From: Albidovulum sp.
Lineage (GTDB): Bacteria > Pseudomonadota > Alphaproteobacteria > Rhodobacterales > Rhodobacteraceae
Reading direction: 5' to 3'
Length of the DNA: 64,000 nt
NCBI GenBank assembly: GCA_030837825.1
Contig: JAUQYB010000064.1
Location: 1 to 64,000 of the forward strand
The position numbers and the translations under genes are program-made. This document shows positions 34,480 through 44,583 of the stretch, one piece after another (the first letter of the stretch is position 1; every line of letters begins with the position of its first letter). The notes under the pieces were generated by a model. The model was not told where the DNA came from. It saw only the letters and a program-made list of their open reading frames with translations, and searched no databases.

Positions 34480-37401
34480 TCAGGTGCCGGCGCGCAGCAG
34501 GGGTGCCGCGGGCGCGGCCGCACGGGGGATCGTGCGGGGGGTCTTCAGGCCGAACCCGCCGAGAAGCAGGGCTTCGTGGGCCTTCAGGCAGCGTCGTGCC
34601 GTGGGCCCGTAGGACGCGCCGAGGAGGGGCATCAGGGCATGGATCTCCTCGCGCTGGGTGGGTGCGAGCGCGTCGAGCGCCTCGGGTCCCGGATAGAGGC
34701 TTTCGGTGGCGGCACCGTCGGCGAAGACGATTTCATGCGCGTCGAAGAGAAGGTGGAAATAGTCCACCTCGCCCCCCGGCCGGCGCAGGACGGTGACGCC
34801 GTCGACGAGGTGGCCGGCGGCGGCCAGCACCTCGAGCGCGCCGAAGTGGAGCTCCGCCTGCCAGCCGGACAGCAGCATCCGGTGCCGGGGCGAGACGCGC
34901 AGCGGCCGGTGGTTGCCGAAGCGGCCGGTGGCGATTTCGACCGGTGCGGCGGGGCCCGCCGCGACGACGCGGCGCGAGCCCACCCAGAGCAGCGTCCGGG
35001 CGCCGTGGTCGAGCGTGATGACGCGGTCGCCCGCGCGCAGGTCCTCGATCGGCAGCTCGCCGCGGGTCGTGGCGATGCGGGTGCCGCGGACAAAGCAGGG
35101 GATGCCCAACGCGTGCAGTTCCCGCGCGCCGTCGACCTGGCTTGCGCCGACGCCGACCAGCGTCACGCTTTCGCCTCCGGGGAAGGTCAGGATCGCGTCG
35201 CCGGTCCCGTCGCCGATCGTGTCGGTCACCCGCACGTCCCAGGCGTTGACCGGGTTGCCCGCGGCGTCGGTCAGATGAGAGACGTCGAGACGGTCGTGCC
35301 CGGTGAGGCTGCCGTCGGAGTTGGCCGTCGGGGCGAGGAAATCGTGGATGCGGTCGGCGCCGTCGCCCGGGCCGAGGCCGACCGTGTCGGCCGCGCCGTC
35401 GCCCGCGCCGAGGTGAATCTCGTCGGAGCCGCCGCCGCCGGTGATCGTGTCCGCCCCCCTGCCGCCCGAAAGCGTGTCGGCGCCGGCGCTGCCGGTGATC
35501 CTGTCGGCCCCGGCGCCGGCATCGACCGCCACGCCGGCGCCGGCCGCGCCGGCATCGACGGTGTCGTCGCCGGATCCGAGCGTCACCGTTTCGACCTGCG
35601 AGAAGGTGGCGGAAGAGGTTCCGTCGGAAAGCGTTCCGGCCTCGGCCCCCGAATAGGTGAGGGTGGTGTTCCGGGTCAGCGCCGAGGCGTCGAGGAGGTC
35701 GCCCGTCGCGAACGTGCCCGGCACGGCATCGCCCGTCTCGCCGCCGATGATCGTGTCGTTGCCGAAGGTGCCGGCCAGGCGGAAGCTGTCGCTGCCATCG
35801 CCGCCAAGGAGGGAATCGTCGCCGCTGCCGCCGTCGATCGTGTCGTTGCCGGCGCCGCCGTCGACGGTGTCATTGCCCGCGCCGGCGTCGATCACATCGG
35901 CCGCGGTGTCGGTCGCCGGCACCTGGAAATCGCTGTCGACGCGGACGGATGCCATGTTGGTGTCGGCGATCTCGATGGCGACCAGCGTGACCGACTCGAT
36001 CGGCTGGCTCGCCATCAGCACCTGATCGGCGTTGCTCTCCTTTTCCGGCAGAAGGAAGGTCTGCCCGGTGGTCGTCTGGACGACGATGGCGGTGAAACTG
36101 CCGCTGGTGCCGTCGGTGAACGTGATGGTCGCGTGGAAGGTCTGGTTGGAATCGACGGCATAGCGGGCGCCGTCGACGGTGAAGGTCTCGGGCGTGCCGG
36201 AGCGGTCGGTGTCGGCGATCATTCCGTCGGCGTTGGCGTCGTTCGCCCCGATGGTGACGATCCGGGCGTGAAGCGGTGCCGTGGCGCTGCCGTGGGTGCC
36301 GAAAAGCGCGGCCGAATTCTCGCTCGTGCCGTTGGATTCGTCGGGGTCGATGTCGGCGAAGGTGCCAAGGCTGATCGCGTGGAACGTGCCGCCCGGCAAC
36401 GAGGTGCCGCCCACACCGACATGGCCGCCGCCGCCAAGGATCAGGTCGTTGCCGTCGCCGCCCGAGAGCGTGTCGGCGCCGATACCGCCGACGAGCGTGT
36501 CGTTGCCGGTCCCGCCGGTGATCGAATCGTTGCCGGCGTCGCCGTCGGCGAAGTCGGCGCCAGCGCCGCCCTTCAGCGTGTCGTTGCCCGCGCCCCCGGT
36601 GATCGTGTCGTCGCCGTCGCCCCCTGCGATCAGGTTTGCGCCGACCGATCCCGCCAGGGTGTCGGCTTGGTCCGAGCCGGTCAGGTTCTCGACCGCGGAA
36701 AGGACGTCGCCCTCGGCCGTTCCGCCGCTGCCGGCGCCGCTTGCAAGGCTGACGTTCACGGCCGCGGTCGAATCCGCATAGCTTGCGGTGTCGCTGCCCG
36801 CGCCGCCGTCGATCAGGTCGGCACCCGCCCCGCCGATGATCGTGTCGGTGCCGGTGCCCGCGAAGACCGCGTCATTGCCGTCGCCGGCGCTGATCGAATC
36901 GTTGCCGCTGCCGCCGTAGATCGTGTCCGCGCCGGCACCGCCCGCGACCGTGTCGTTTCCGTCGCCCGCGAAGATCACGTCATTGCCGTCGCCGCCGCTG
37001 ATCGAATCGTTGCCGCTGCCGGCGGCGGCGGCGGTGTTGTCGGTGGTGCCCGTGGCCGGACCGCCATAGATCACCTCGGCCCCCGTGGTCCCGGCGATCG
37101 TGTCGGCCGCGGCGGTCGCCGTGATCGGCGAGAACGCCGGGGCCGAGGTCGCGGAGGCGGAGGAGAGCGTCGTGACGGTGCCGGCGTCGGGCACGAAGTA
37201 GACGCCGCCGTCGGTGGCGAGGTAGTAGTGCCCCGCCTCGGTCAGGTTGGCGTGGGTGGCACCGTTGCGGGTTCCGCTCCAGGTCCATTGGCCGGCCCCG
37301 AGCACGGTCTGGACGGTGAAGCCGACAGCGCCGCCGCCGATGGCGTCGCCGGCGTTCAAGGCTTGGTCCTGGCCCAGGAATAAGAGATAGCCGGCCTGCA
37401 T
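34480..37401 (-). CDS. RTX-repeat protein with C-terminal Hint domain
   Basis: A 973-aa, acidic, Ca2+-binding protein expected to be exported, probably by type I secretion; no N-terminal signal peptide. Order: N-terminal module (1–100, YLLFLGQDQALNAGD); RTX nonapeptide block (about 127–205); a segment with SYADSTAAVNVSL (about 205–245); second RTX block (about 247–325); an unrecognised beta-rich domain (about 325–490); two further RTX blocks (about 500–555 and 613–668); and a Hint domain from Cys 769 (CFVRGTRIATTRGELPIEDL, later SPRHRMLLSG and FDAHEIVFADG). Hint could cleave its own peptide bond before the Cys. No downstream extein beyond a helical tail. AGGAGG precedes ATG 37401. No T1SS genes are adjacent. 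Confidence 0.85.
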   Translation of the reverse strand: MQAGYLLFLGQDQALNAGDAIGGGAVGFTVQTVLGAGQWTWSGTRNGATHANLTEAGHYYLATDGGVYFVPDAGTVTTLSSASATSAPAFSPITATAAADTIAGTTGAEVIYGGPATGTTDNTAAAAGSGNDSISGGDGNDVIFAGDGNDTVAGGAGADTIYGGSGNDSISAGDGNDAVFAGTGTDTIIGGAGADLIDGGAGSDTASYADSTAAVNVSLASGAGSGGTAEGDVLSAVENLTGSDQADTLAGSVGANLIAGGDGDDTITGGAGNDTLKGGAGADFADGDAGNDSITGGTGNDTLVGGIGADTLSGGDGNDLILGGGGHVGVGGTSLPGGTFHAISLGTFADIDPDESNGTSENSAALFGTHGSATAPLHARIVTIGANDANADGMIADTDRSGTPETFTVDGARYAVDSNQTFHATITFTDGTSGSFTAIVVQTTTGQTFLLPEKESNADQVLMASQPIESVTLVAIEIADTNMASVRVDSDFQVPATDTAADVIDAGAGNDTVDGGAGNDTIDGGSGDDSLLGGDGSDSFRLAGTFGNDTIIGGETGDAVPGTFATGDLLDASALTRNTTLTYSGAEAGTLSDGTSSATFSQVETVTLGSGDDTVDAGAAGAGVAVDAGAGADRITGSAGADTLSGGRGADTITGGGGSDEIHLGAGDGAADTVGLGPGDGADRIHDFLAPTANSDGSLTGHDRLDVSHLTDAAGNPVNAWDVRVTDTIGDGTGDAILTFPGGESVTLVGVGASQVDGARELHALGIPCFVRGTRIATTRGELPIEDLRAGDRVITLDHGARTLLWVGSRRVVAAGPAAPVEIATGRFGNHRPLRVSPRHRMLLSGWQAELHFGALEVLAAAGHLVDGVTVLRRPGGEVDYFHLLFDAHEIVFADGAATESLYPGPEALDALAPTQREEIHALMPLLGASYGPTARRCLKAHEALLLGGFGLKTPRTIPRAAAPAAPLLRAGT

Positions 37402-37519
37402 CGCCGCGCCTCCTGCCGTTCGGGGTCCGGGCGCGGCGGGAAGGCGGCCGCACCCGGCCGGCAGCATGGCGAGGCCGGGGTTAAGGCGGCGCTAACTCCG
37501 CCGGGCCGGGCCGAGCGGG

Positions 37520-38356
37520 TCAGAGCACGGTGCGCAGGCGCCAGAGCTCGGGGAAAAGCTCCACCTCCAGCATCCGGCGCAGGTAGCTGACGCCGCCGGT
37601 GCCGCCGGTGCCGCGCTTCAAGCCGATGATGCGCTCGACGGTGGTCACGTGGTTGAAGCGCCAGCGGCGGAAATAATCCTCGAAATCCACGAGCTTCTCG
37701 GCCAGTTCGTAAAGCGGCCAATGCGCCTCGGGGTCGGCATAGACCTGTGCCCAGACCTGGGTGACGCCATCATGGCCAGCCCATCGCGCGCGCAGGTCGC
37801 GGTGCAGCACCTCCGCCGGGACCGGAAGGCCCGCGCGGTCTGCGGCGCGCAGCGCCTCGTCGTAGAGCGATGGCCGGGCAAGCTCGGCCTCGAGCAGGGC
37901 GGTGATGTCGGGCCGGTGCGCATGGGGGGCCGTCATCGCCAGGTTCCGGTTGCCGGCGGCGAACTCGATCAGCCGGTACTGCCAGGACTGGAACCCGGAG
38001 GAGGCGCCGAGCGCGCCGCGGAAGCGCGTGTAGTCGGACGGCGTCATGGTGCGCAGCACGTCCCAGGCGGAATTGAGCTGCTCCATGATCCGGGCCACGC
38101 GGGCGAGCATCTTGAAGGCCGGCTGAAGACGGTCGGCGGCGATCGCCGCACGCGCCGCAGACAGTTCGTGCAGCATCAGCTTCATCCAGAGCTCGCCGGT
38201 CTGGTGCTGGATGATGAAGAGCATCTCGTCATGCGCCCCGCTGAGCGGTTGCTGCGCCGTCAGAACGCGGTCGAGCGCGAGGTAGTCGCCGTAGGACATG
38301 GTGTCGCCAAAGGACATACGGGCGCCTTCGGCAGCGGGATCGTAGGGCTCCGCCAT
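37520..38356 (-). CDS. kynA: tryptophan 2,3-dioxygenase
   Basis: Haem enzyme opening the indole ring of tryptophan to N-formylkynurenine, first step of the kynurenine route. It is 278 aa. Family motifs: [56 protein letters not shown], and the C-terminal [20 protein letters not shown] that holds the haem pocket. ATG 38356 has GGAGGGAGG upstream, formed at the end of a repeated 3' element. kynU lies upstream on the same strand with 61 bp between; kynB (formamidase) is not adjacent. Confidence 0.95.
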   Translation of the reverse strand: MAEPYDPAAEGARMSFGDTMSYGDYLALDRVLTAQQPLSGAHDEMLFIIQHQTGELWMKLMLHELSAARAAIAADRLQPAFKMLARVARIMEQLNSAWDVLRTMTPSDYTRFRGALGASSGFQSWQYRLIEFAAGNRNLAMTAPHAHRPDITALLEAELARPSLYDEALRAADRAGLPVPAEVLHRDLRARWAGHDGVTQVWAQVYADPEAHWPLYELAEKLVDFEDYFRRWRFNHVTTVERIIGLKRGTGGTGGVSYLRRMLEVELFPELWRLRTVL

Positions 38357-38369
38357 GATTGCCTCCCTC

Positions 38370-38417
38370 CTTCTTCGTTGCCGAAATACCCCGGGGGTGC
38401 GGGGGCGGCGCCCCCGC
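38370..38417 (-). repeat. 3' hairpin + GGTATTT…GAAGAAG element, copy A (kynU–kynA gap)
   Basis: Read on the minus strand, directly after the kynU stop: hairpin GCGGGGGC/GCCCCCGC (arms 38399–38406 and 38410–38417), then CCCGGGGTATTTC and GGCAACGAAGAAG (to 38370), running into the kynA ribosome site. One of four copies in the window (others near 45862, 54516 and 54568). Possible terminator, RNA-processing or stability element. Confidence 0.7.
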
Positions 38418-39614
38418 TCAGGTGACCGCCGCGCGCGCCCGGAAGGCCGGACGGTCCCAGGCGCCGGTGGCCATGATCTCCGCCAGCACCGCCACGGCGG
38501 CCTTCACGTCGGCCATCGTGGTGTAGAGCGGCGTGAAGCCGAAGCGCAGGATGTCGGGGGCGCGGAAATCGCCGATCACGCCCCGCGCGATCAGCGCCTG
38601 CATGATCGCGTAGCCCTCGGGGTGGCGGAAGCTGACCTGGCTGCCGCGCTGGCCCGGGTCGCGGGGCGAGGCGAGCGCGAGGTCGGGGCAGGCGGCCTCG
38701 ACGCCCCGGATGAAGGCTTCGGTCAGTTCGATGGAACGGGCGCGGACATCGGCCATCTCCACCCGGTCCCAGATGTCCATCGAGGCCTCGAGCGCGGCCA
38801 TCTGGAGGATCGGCGGGGTGCCGACGCGCATCCGCTCGATGCCTTCGCCGGGGCGGTAGTCGGGATCGAAGGCGAAGGGCGCCTCATGGCCGAGCCAGCC
38901 GGAAAGCGCCGGGCGCACCTGCGCGGCGAGATAGGGCGCGACGTAGATGAAGGCCGGTCCGCCGGGGCCGGAGTTGAGATACTTGTAGGTGCAGCCCACG
39001 GCGAAATCGGCCTTCGCGCCGGCCAGATCCACCGGCACCGCGCCGGCCGAATGGGCAAGGTCCCAGACCGTCAGCGCGCCGGCGGCATGGGCCTTCGCGG
39101 TCAGCGCTTCCATGTCGTGCTTGCGACCGGTGCGATAGTCGACCTCGGTCAGCATCAGGACGGCGACATCGGGCGTGATTGCCGCCGCCACCGCCTCGGG
39201 CGCGACGGTGCGGACCTCGTAGCCCTGCCCGAGCGTCCTGACGAGCCCGTCGGCGATGTAGAGGTCCGACGGGAAGTTGCCGGTGTCCGACAGGATCACC
39301 CGGCGGTCGGGGCGCAGCTCGAGCGCCGAGGCGAGCGCCTGGTAGACCTTGATCGAGAGCGTGTCGCCCAGCACCACCGTGCCGGGGGCGGCGCCGATCA
39401 GCCGGCCGATCCGGTCGCCCAGCCGGCGCGGCAGGTCGATCCAGCCGGCGCGGTTCCAGGCGGTGATCAGCATCCCGCCCCATTCCTTCGTCACGCAGTC
39501 GGCGACGCGCGCCGCCGCCGCCTTCGGCAGCGGCCCGAGCGAGTTGCCGTCGAGGTAGATCACGCCTTCGGGCAGCGCGAAGGCGGCGCGGGTGGCGGAA
39601 AAGTCGGTCGTCAT
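38418..39614 (-). CDS. kynU: kynureninase
   Basis: PLP enzyme converting kynurenine to anthranilate and alanine. It is 398 aa from ATG 39614 ([17 protein letters not shown]). PLP lysine in [14 protein letters not shown], phosphate-binding and fold residues around [12 protein letters not shown] and [16 protein letters not shown]-terminal [15 protein letters not shown]. An alternative upstream ATG (39644) would add ten residues without family support. It is first in a probable kynU–kynA operon, separated from kynA by hairpin element copy A. Confidence 0.95.
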   Translation of the reverse strand: MTTDFSATRAAFALPEGVIYLDGNSLGPLPKAAAARVADCVTKEWGGMLITAWNRAGWIDLPRRLGDRIGRLIGAAPGTVVLGDTLSIKVYQALASALELRPDRRVILSDTGNFPSDLYIADGLVRTLGQGYEVRTVAPEAVAAAITPDVAVLMLTEVDYRTGRKHDMEALTAKAHAAGALTVWDLAHSAGAVPVDLAGAKADFAVGCTYKYLNSGPGGPAFIYVAPYLAAQVRPALSGWLGHEAPFAFDPDYRPGEGIERMRVGTPPILQMAALEASMDIWDRVEMADVRARSIELTEAFIRGVEAACPDLALASPRDPGQRGSQVSFRHPEGYAIMQALIARGVIGDFRAPDILRFGFTPLYTTMADVKAAVAVLAEIMATGAWDRPAFRARAAVT

Positions 39615-39737
39615 CGTCGGTCCCCGTTCTGTTATCGGGATCATGGCATGGATCGGGCCGGACGCGGCCGGCGGCCCGGTGCGGGTTCGCAGCCATCACA
39701 ATGCCCGAATTGTCCTGCATCGCGCCAGCGGTAACTC

Positions 39738-39765
39738 TTGAATTCCCGGCGCGGCCCGCCATAGG
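39738..39765 (+). promoter_or_regulatory. putative promoter of methyltransferase-like gene
   Basis: TTGAAT (39738–39743), a 16-bp spacer and CATAGG (39760–39765), about 28 bp upstream of ATG 39794. Confidence 0.4.
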
Positions 39766-39793
39766 GTCGCGTGCAACATCCACGAGGTCCGCG

Positions 39794-40234
39794 ATGGCCA
39801 AGGAAATCGACTTTCCGCCGGTCTGGCTGGCGGGCTTCGCCGCGCTGGGCGGCGCGATCGGGCGCTTCCTGCCGATCGTCACACCGGTCAACGACGGGCT
39901 CGGCGCCTTGCTGATCGTCGTGGCGCTGGTCCTCATGATCGTCGCCGCGGCGCAGATGATGCTCGCCCGGACAAGCGTCATTCCCCGGCGCGATCCCGAT
40001 GCGCTGGTGCAGGGCGGGGTCTTCCGCTTCAGCCGGAACCCGATCTACCTTGCCGATGCGATCCTGCTCGCGGGGCTCCTTTTTGCCTGGGACGCGCTCG
40101 TCGCCCTGCCGCTTGTCGCTATCTTCGTCGTCGTCATCCAGCGCCGGTTCATCCTCGACGAGGAGGCGCGGCTCAGCCGGCGCTTCGGCGAGGACTATCT
40201 CGACTACACCGCGCGCGTGCGGCGATGGCTGTAG
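39794..40234 (+). CDS. isoprenylcysteine carboxylmethyltransferase-like membrane protein
   Basis: A 146-aa integral membrane protein with about four helices, of the ICMT/phospholipid-methyltransferase superfamily. The C-terminal catalytic region is recognisable: GGVFRFSRNPIYLADA (SAM site) and DEEARLSRRFGEDYLDYTARVRRWL. It would transfer a methyl group from SAM; bacterial substrates are generally unknown. ATG 39794 has CACGAGGTCC upstream. Divergent from kynU. No operon partner. Confidence 0.82.
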   Translation: MAKEIDFPPVWLAGFAALGGAIGRFLPIVTPVNDGLGALLIVVALVLMIVAAAQMMLARTSVIPRRDPDALVQGGVFRFSRNPIYLADAILLAGLLFAWDALVALPLVAIFVVVIQRRFILDEEARLSRRFGEDYLDYTARVRRWL

Positions 40235-40386
40235 CCCGGGGCGCACGCGTTCATCCCTGTGGTGTCGCGGTGCGATTCTTCTGTTGTGACGATGCCGCGA
40301 TGCAGAGTAACAGTCTGCGCCAAAGGGGCTGACGCGACGGAACGGGCGCACCACCCTGCGGGGGACATGCCGGAAAGGGAGAGACA

Positions 40387-41961
40387 GTGAAGATCGGGGC
40401 ACCGAAGGAAATCCACGAGGGCGAGAACCGTGTCGCAATGACGCCGGATTCGGCCCTCCAGCTCAAGAAGCTGGGGCACGACTGCTTCATCGAAAGCGGC
40501 GCGGGCGCCAGGGCGGGCTTTTCCGATGCCGCCTATGAGGCGGCGGGCGTCAAGGTGGTCAAGACTGCCGCCGCGCTCTTCAAGGAAGTCGACGTGGTGG
40601 CCAAGGTGCGCCCGCCGGTCGACGCCGAGATCAAGCGGCTTTCCAGGGGCCAGACGCTGATTTCCTTCTTCTATCCGGGCCAGAGCAAGGAGCTTCTGGA
40701 AAAGGCCAATGCCACCGGCGCGACCGTCATCGCGATGGACATGGTGCCGCGGATCAGCCGGGCGCAGAAGATGGACGCGCTGTCGTCGATGGCGAATATC
40801 GCCGGCTACCGCGCAGTGATCGAGGCGGGGTCGAACTTCGGCCGTTTCTTCACCGGCCAGGTCACGGCGGCGGGCAAGGTGCCGCCGGCGAAGGTCCTGA
40901 TCATCGGCGCGGGCGTCGCGGGGCTTGCCGCGATCGGCACCTCCACCTCGCTCGGTGCCATCACCTATGCTTTCGACGTGCGCCCCGAAGTGGCCGAACA
41001 GATCGAATCGATGGGGGCGGAGTTCGTCTACCTCGACTTCTCCGAAAGCCAGACCGACGGCGCCGCGACCGGTGGCTATGCCGCGCCCTCGTCCCCCGAG
41101 TTCCGCGAGGCGCAACTGAAGAAGTTCCGCGAGTTGGCGCCCGAGATGGACATCGTCATCTCGACGGCGCTGATCCCGGGGCGCGACGCGCCGGTGCTCT
41201 GGACCAGGGACATGGTCGAGGCGATGAAGCCCGGCTCGGTCATCGTCGACCTTGCCGCCGAAAGGGGCGGCAACTGCGAACTGACGGTGAAGGACGAAAA
41301 GATCGTGACGCCCAATGGCGTGACCATCGTCGGCTATACCGACTTCCCGAGCCGGATGGCGGCGCAGGCCTCCACGCTTTACGCCACCAACATCAGGCAC
41401 ATGCTGAGCGACCTTACGCCGGGGAAAGACGGTGTCATCAGCCACAACATGGACGACGACGTGATCCGCGGCGCGACCGTCACCCATGATGGCGCGATCA
41501 CCTTCCCGCCGCCGCCGCCGAAAGTGGCGGCGATCGCGGTGCAGAAGCCGAAGGAAAAGCCGAAGGAGCTGACGCCGGAGGAGAGGCGCGCCGAGGAAGT
41601 CGCGGCCTTCAGGGCGCAGACGCGAAGCCAGGTCACGCTTCTCGGCGTCGGCGGCGCGCTGATCCTGCTTGCCGGTCTCTACGCGCCGGCGAGCTTCATG
41701 AGCCACTTCATCGTCTTCGTGCTTTCCGTCTTCGTTGGCTTCCAGGTGATCTGGAACGTCTCGCATTCGCTGCACACGCCCCTGATGGCAGTCACCAACG
41801 CGATTTCCTCGATCATCATCCTGGGTGCCTTGATGCAGATCGGCTCGGGCTCGTTCCTGGTGATCCTGCTTGCGGCGCTCTCGGTCTTCATGGCCGGGAT
41901 CAACATCTTCGGCGGCTTCATGGTGACGCGCCGGATGCTCGCCATGTTCCAGAAGTCGTAA
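40387..41961 (+). CDS. pntA: NAD(P) transhydrogenase subunit alpha (fused form)
   Basis: Proton-pumping transhydrogenase alpha subunit that couples hydride transfer NADH to NADP+ with proton entry. It is 524 aa: NAD-binding domain I (about 1–380, AlaDh/PNT fold, [30 protein letters not shown]), a Pro/Lys/Glu-rich linker ([14 protein letters not shown]) and four C-terminal membrane helices (about 415–520). This is the single-chain alpha form, not the split PntAA/PntAB. The start is GTG 40387 with AAGGGAGAG upstream. pntB follows after 15 bp. Confidence 0.96.
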   Translation: MKIGAPKEIHEGENRVAMTPDSALQLKKLGHDCFIESGAGARAGFSDAAYEAAGVKVVKTAAALFKEVDVVAKVRPPVDAEIKRLSRGQTLISFFYPGQSKELLEKANATGATVIAMDMVPRISRAQKMDALSSMANIAGYRAVIEAGSNFGRFFTGQVTAAGKVPPAKVLIIGAGVAGLAAIGTSTSLGAITYAFDVRPEVAEQIESMGAEFVYLDFSESQTDGAATGGYAAPSSPEFREAQLKKFRELAPEMDIVISTALIPGRDAPVLWTRDMVEAMKPGSVIVDLAAERGGNCELTVKDEKIVTPNGVTIVGYTDFPSRMAAQASTLYATNIRHMLSDLTPGKDGVISHNMDDDVIRGATVTHDGAITFPPPPPKVAAIAVQKPKEKPKELTPEERRAEEVAAFRAQTRSQVTLLGVGGALILLAGLYAPASFMSHFIVFVLSVFVGFQVIWNVSHSLHTPLMAVTNAISSIIILGALMQIGSGSFLVILLAALSVFMAGINIFGGFMVTRRMLAMFQKS

Positions 41962-41976
41962 GAGGGGGCCGAGAGA

Positions 41977-43410
41977 ATGGACTTCGGATTCACCACGGCC
42001 GCCTATGTCGTCGCGGCGGTTCTCTTCATCCTGTCGCTCGGGGGCCTTTCCGGGCAGGAAAGCGCCAAACGCGCGGTCTGGTATGGCATAGTCGGCATGG
42101 CGCTGGCGGTGCTTGCCACGCTGCTCGGGCCGGGTTCAGGCCTCTGGGTGCTGTCGGTCCTTCTGGTGATCGGCGGCGGGATCATCGGCTGGATCGTCGC
42201 GCAGCGCGTCCAGATGACCGAGATGCCGCAGCTTGTCGCCGCAATGCACAGCCTCGTCGGGCTCGCCGCGGTCTTCATCGGCTTCAACGCCCATCTCGAG
42301 GCGGCGCATGTCGGCGGCCTTGACGAGACCGCGCGGCAGGCGCTGACCGGCTTCGCGGCGGTTCTGACGCACAAGTCGCCGGTGGAGCTGACGATCCTCC
42401 GCGTCGAGGTCTTCCTCGGCGTCTTCATCGGCGCGGTCACCTTCACCGGCTCGATCATCGCCTTCGGCAAGCTCGCCGGAAAGGTCGACGGCAAGGCGCG
42501 GAAGCTGCCGGGCGGGCACCTCCTCAACGCCGGCGCGGCGCTTCTCTCCGTTCTTCTCCTGCTCGTCTACCTCAACGGCGGCGGGTTCTGGGCGCTTTTC
42601 CTGATGACGCTTCTGGCCTTCTTCATCGGCTATCACCTGATCATGGGGATCGGCGGCGCCGACATGCCGGTCGTGGTCTCGATGCTGAACTCCTATTCGG
42701 GCTGGGCCGCGGCGGCGATCGGCTTTTCGCTGTCGAACGACCTCCTGATCGTGGTCGGCGCGCTGGTGGGCAGCAGCGGTGCGATCCTCAGCTACATCAT
42801 GTGCAAGGCGATGAACCGGTCGTTCATCAGCGTGATCCTCGGCGGTTTCGGCAATACCACCGGCCCGGCGATGGAAGTGACCGGCGAACAGATCGCCATC
42901 GACGCCGAAGGCGTGGCGGCGGCGCTGAACGAGGCGGATTCGGTCATCATCATTCCGGGCTACGGCATGGCGGTGGCGCAGGCGCAGCAATCCGTGTCGG
43001 AACTGACCCGCAAGCTCCGCGCCAGGGGCAAGAACGTGCGCTTCGCCATCCATCCGGTCGCGGGGCGGCTGCCCGGCCACATGAACGTGCTTCTGGCCGA
43101 GGCCAAGGTGCCCTACGACATCGTCCTGGAGATGGACGAGATCAACGAGGACTTCCCCGAGACCGACGTGGCGATCGTCATCGGCTCGAACGACATCGTC
43201 AACCCGGCGGCGCAGGAGGACCCGAACTCGCCCATCGCCGGGATGCCGGTGCTGGAGTGCTGGAAGGCCAAGCAGGTGTTCGTGTCGAAGCGGGGGCAGG
43301 GGACCGGCTATTCCGGGATTGAGAACCCCTTGTTCTACAAGGAGAACACCCGGATGTTCTACGGCGACGCCAAGAAGTCGGTCGACAGCCTCCTGCCGAT
43401 GCTGGAGTAA
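41977..43410 (+). CDS. pntB: NAD(P) transhydrogenase subunit beta
   Basis: Beta subunit, 477 aa. Membrane domain II has about nine helices over residues 1–270 and contains the proton-channel region ([18 protein letters not shown]). NADP-binding domain III follows (about 290–477) with [31 protein letters not shown] and [10 protein letters not shown]. In the same operon as pntA; a strong hairpin follows the stop. Confidence 0.97.
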   Translation: MDFGFTTAAYVVAAVLFILSLGGLSGQESAKRAVWYGIVGMALAVLATLLGPGSGLWVLSVLLVIGGGIIGWIVAQRVQMTEMPQLVAAMHSLVGLAAVFIGFNAHLEAAHVGGLDETARQALTGFAAVLTHKSPVELTILRVEVFLGVFIGAVTFTGSIIAFGKLAGKVDGKARKLPGGHLLNAGAALLSVLLLLVYLNGGGFWALFLMTLLAFFIGYHLIMGIGGADMPVVVSMLNSYSGWAAAAIGFSLSNDLLIVVGALVGSSGAILSYIMCKAMNRSFISVILGGFGNTTGPAMEVTGEQIAIDAEGVAAALNEADSVIIIPGYGMAVAQAQQSVSELTRKLRARGKNVRFAIHPVAGRLPGHMNVLLAEAKVPYDIVLEMDEINEDFPETDVAIVIGSNDIVNPAAQEDPNSPIAGMPVLECWKAKQVFVSKRGQGTGYSGIENPLFYKENTRMFYGDAKKSVDSLLPMLE

Positions 43411-43422
43411 GGGCGCACTTCC

Positions 43423-43451
43423 GGTGGCCCCGCTCCCGTGGCGGGGTCACC
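43423..43451 (+). terminator. terminator after pntAB
   Basis: GGTGGCCCCGC (43423–43433), a 7-nt loop and GCGGGGTCACC (43441–43451), an 11-bp stem with one G–U pair, followed by GTCTTGTGT. Confidence 0.65.
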
Positions 43452-43518
43452 GTCTTGTGTCCCGTCGCGGCGCCCGCCATGCGTTACCCTCCTGCCTGAC
43501 CGACCCAGGGAGGACTCC

Positions 43519-44427
43519 ATGAACGCAGAGAACAGACCCGCGCGGCGCAAGAGTGCCGCGGACTTCGATCCCCGCATCCTCGAGATTTTCGACGGCTACG
43601 TGCACGGGAAGATGTCGAAGCGCGAGTTCATCGAGCGTGCCGGCAAGTTCGCCGCGGCCGGCGTGACCGGGGCCGCAATCCTCGCGCAGTTGCAGCCCGA
43701 CTACGCGCTCGCCCAGCAGGTCGCGCCCGACGATCCGGCGATCGAGACCATGACGGCCGAGTATGACAGCCCCGAGGGCAACGGCCGCATCCGCGGGCTG
43801 ATGGCGCGGCCGGCGGGCGCCGCGGGCAGGCTTCCCGCCGTGCTCGTCGTGCACGAGAACCGCGGGCTCAACCCCTATATCGAGGACGTGGTGCGGCGGC
43901 TCGCCAAGTCCGGCTACCTCGCCTTCGGGCCGGACGGGCTCTCGCCGCTCGGCGGCTATCCCGGCAACGACGATCAGGGCCGCGAGATGCAGTCGGGCCT
44001 CGATCCGGCAAAGCTGATGGCCGATTTCTTCGCCGCCCACGAATACCTCCGCGCCCACGAGGGGGCGACCGGCAAGGTCGGCGCGGTCGGCTTCTGCTAC
44101 GGCGGCGGCGTCTGCAACGCGCTGGCGGTGGCCTACCCCGACCTCGCCGCCTCGGTCCCGTTCTACGGCCGCCAGCCCGCGGTCGAGGACGTGGCGAAGA
44201 TCGTCGCACCGCTGCAACTCCACTACGCCGGGCTCGACGAGCGGATCAACGCCGGCTGGCCGGACTACGAGGCGGCGCTGAAGGCCGCCGGCAAGAGCTA
44301 CGAGGCCTATGTCTACGAGGGCGTGAACCACGGGTTCCACAACGACACGACGCCGCGCTACGACGCCGCGGCAGCCGAGCTTGCCTGGTCGCGCACGCTC
44401 GACTTCTTCGCCCGGCACCTCGCCTGA
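43519..44427 (+). CDS. dienelactone hydrolase family protein with export-like N-terminus
   Basis: Alpha/beta hydrolase, 302 aa. Catalytic Cys in [10 protein letters not shown] (about residue 197), His in GVNHGFHND (about residue 275), Glu in [10 protein letters not shown]. An N-terminal extension of about 65 residues holds [10 protein letters not shown] followed by a hydrophobic stretch [14 protein letters not shown], resembling a Tat signal with Lys-Arg instead of the twin Arg. ATG 43519 has GGGAGGACTCC upstream. The family includes muconate-pathway enzymes, but exported members act on unknown esters or lactones; no aromatic-degradation genes are adjacent. Confidence 0.82.
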   Translation: MNAENRPARRKSAADFDPRILEIFDGYVHGKMSKREFIERAGKFAAAGVTGAAILAQLQPDYALAQQVAPDDPAIETMTAEYDSPEGNGRIRGLMARPAGAAGRLPAVLVVHENRGLNPYIEDVVRRLAKSGYLAFGPDGLSPLGGYPGNDDQGREMQSGLDPAKLMADFFAAHEYLRAHEGATGKVGAVGFCYGGGVCNALAVAYPDLAASVPFYGRQPAVEDVAKIVAPLQLHYAGLDERINAGWPDYEAALKAAGKSYEAYVYEGVNHGFHNDTTPRYDAAAAELAWSRTLDFFARHLA

Positions 44428-44441
44428 CTGCCCGGCGCGCG

Positions 44442-44467
44442 CCGCCTGCCCGGGCCGCCTGCCCGGG
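44442..44467. repeat. 13-bp tandem repeat
   Basis: CCGCCTGCCCGGG occurs twice head to tail (44442–44454, 44455–44467) in the gap after the hydrolase gene; possibly replication slippage, or part of a terminator fold. Confidence 0.6.
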
Positions 44468-44583
44468 CCGAGGCGTTGCAGAAATGCCAGTATACCGCCG
44501 TGTGCCCCGCACCCGGCCACGGCGGGCCTGATTTTTGCCGCCGCTTCGCTACCTTGCGGCGAAATTCCAGGCACCCCCCCGCG

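Noticed and set aside
34480..37401. Repetitive DNA in the RTX gene as a CRISPR-like or satellite array
   Set aside because: The repetition follows the RTX nonapeptide code (GGxGxD), is codon-phased, and has no constant spacer pattern.
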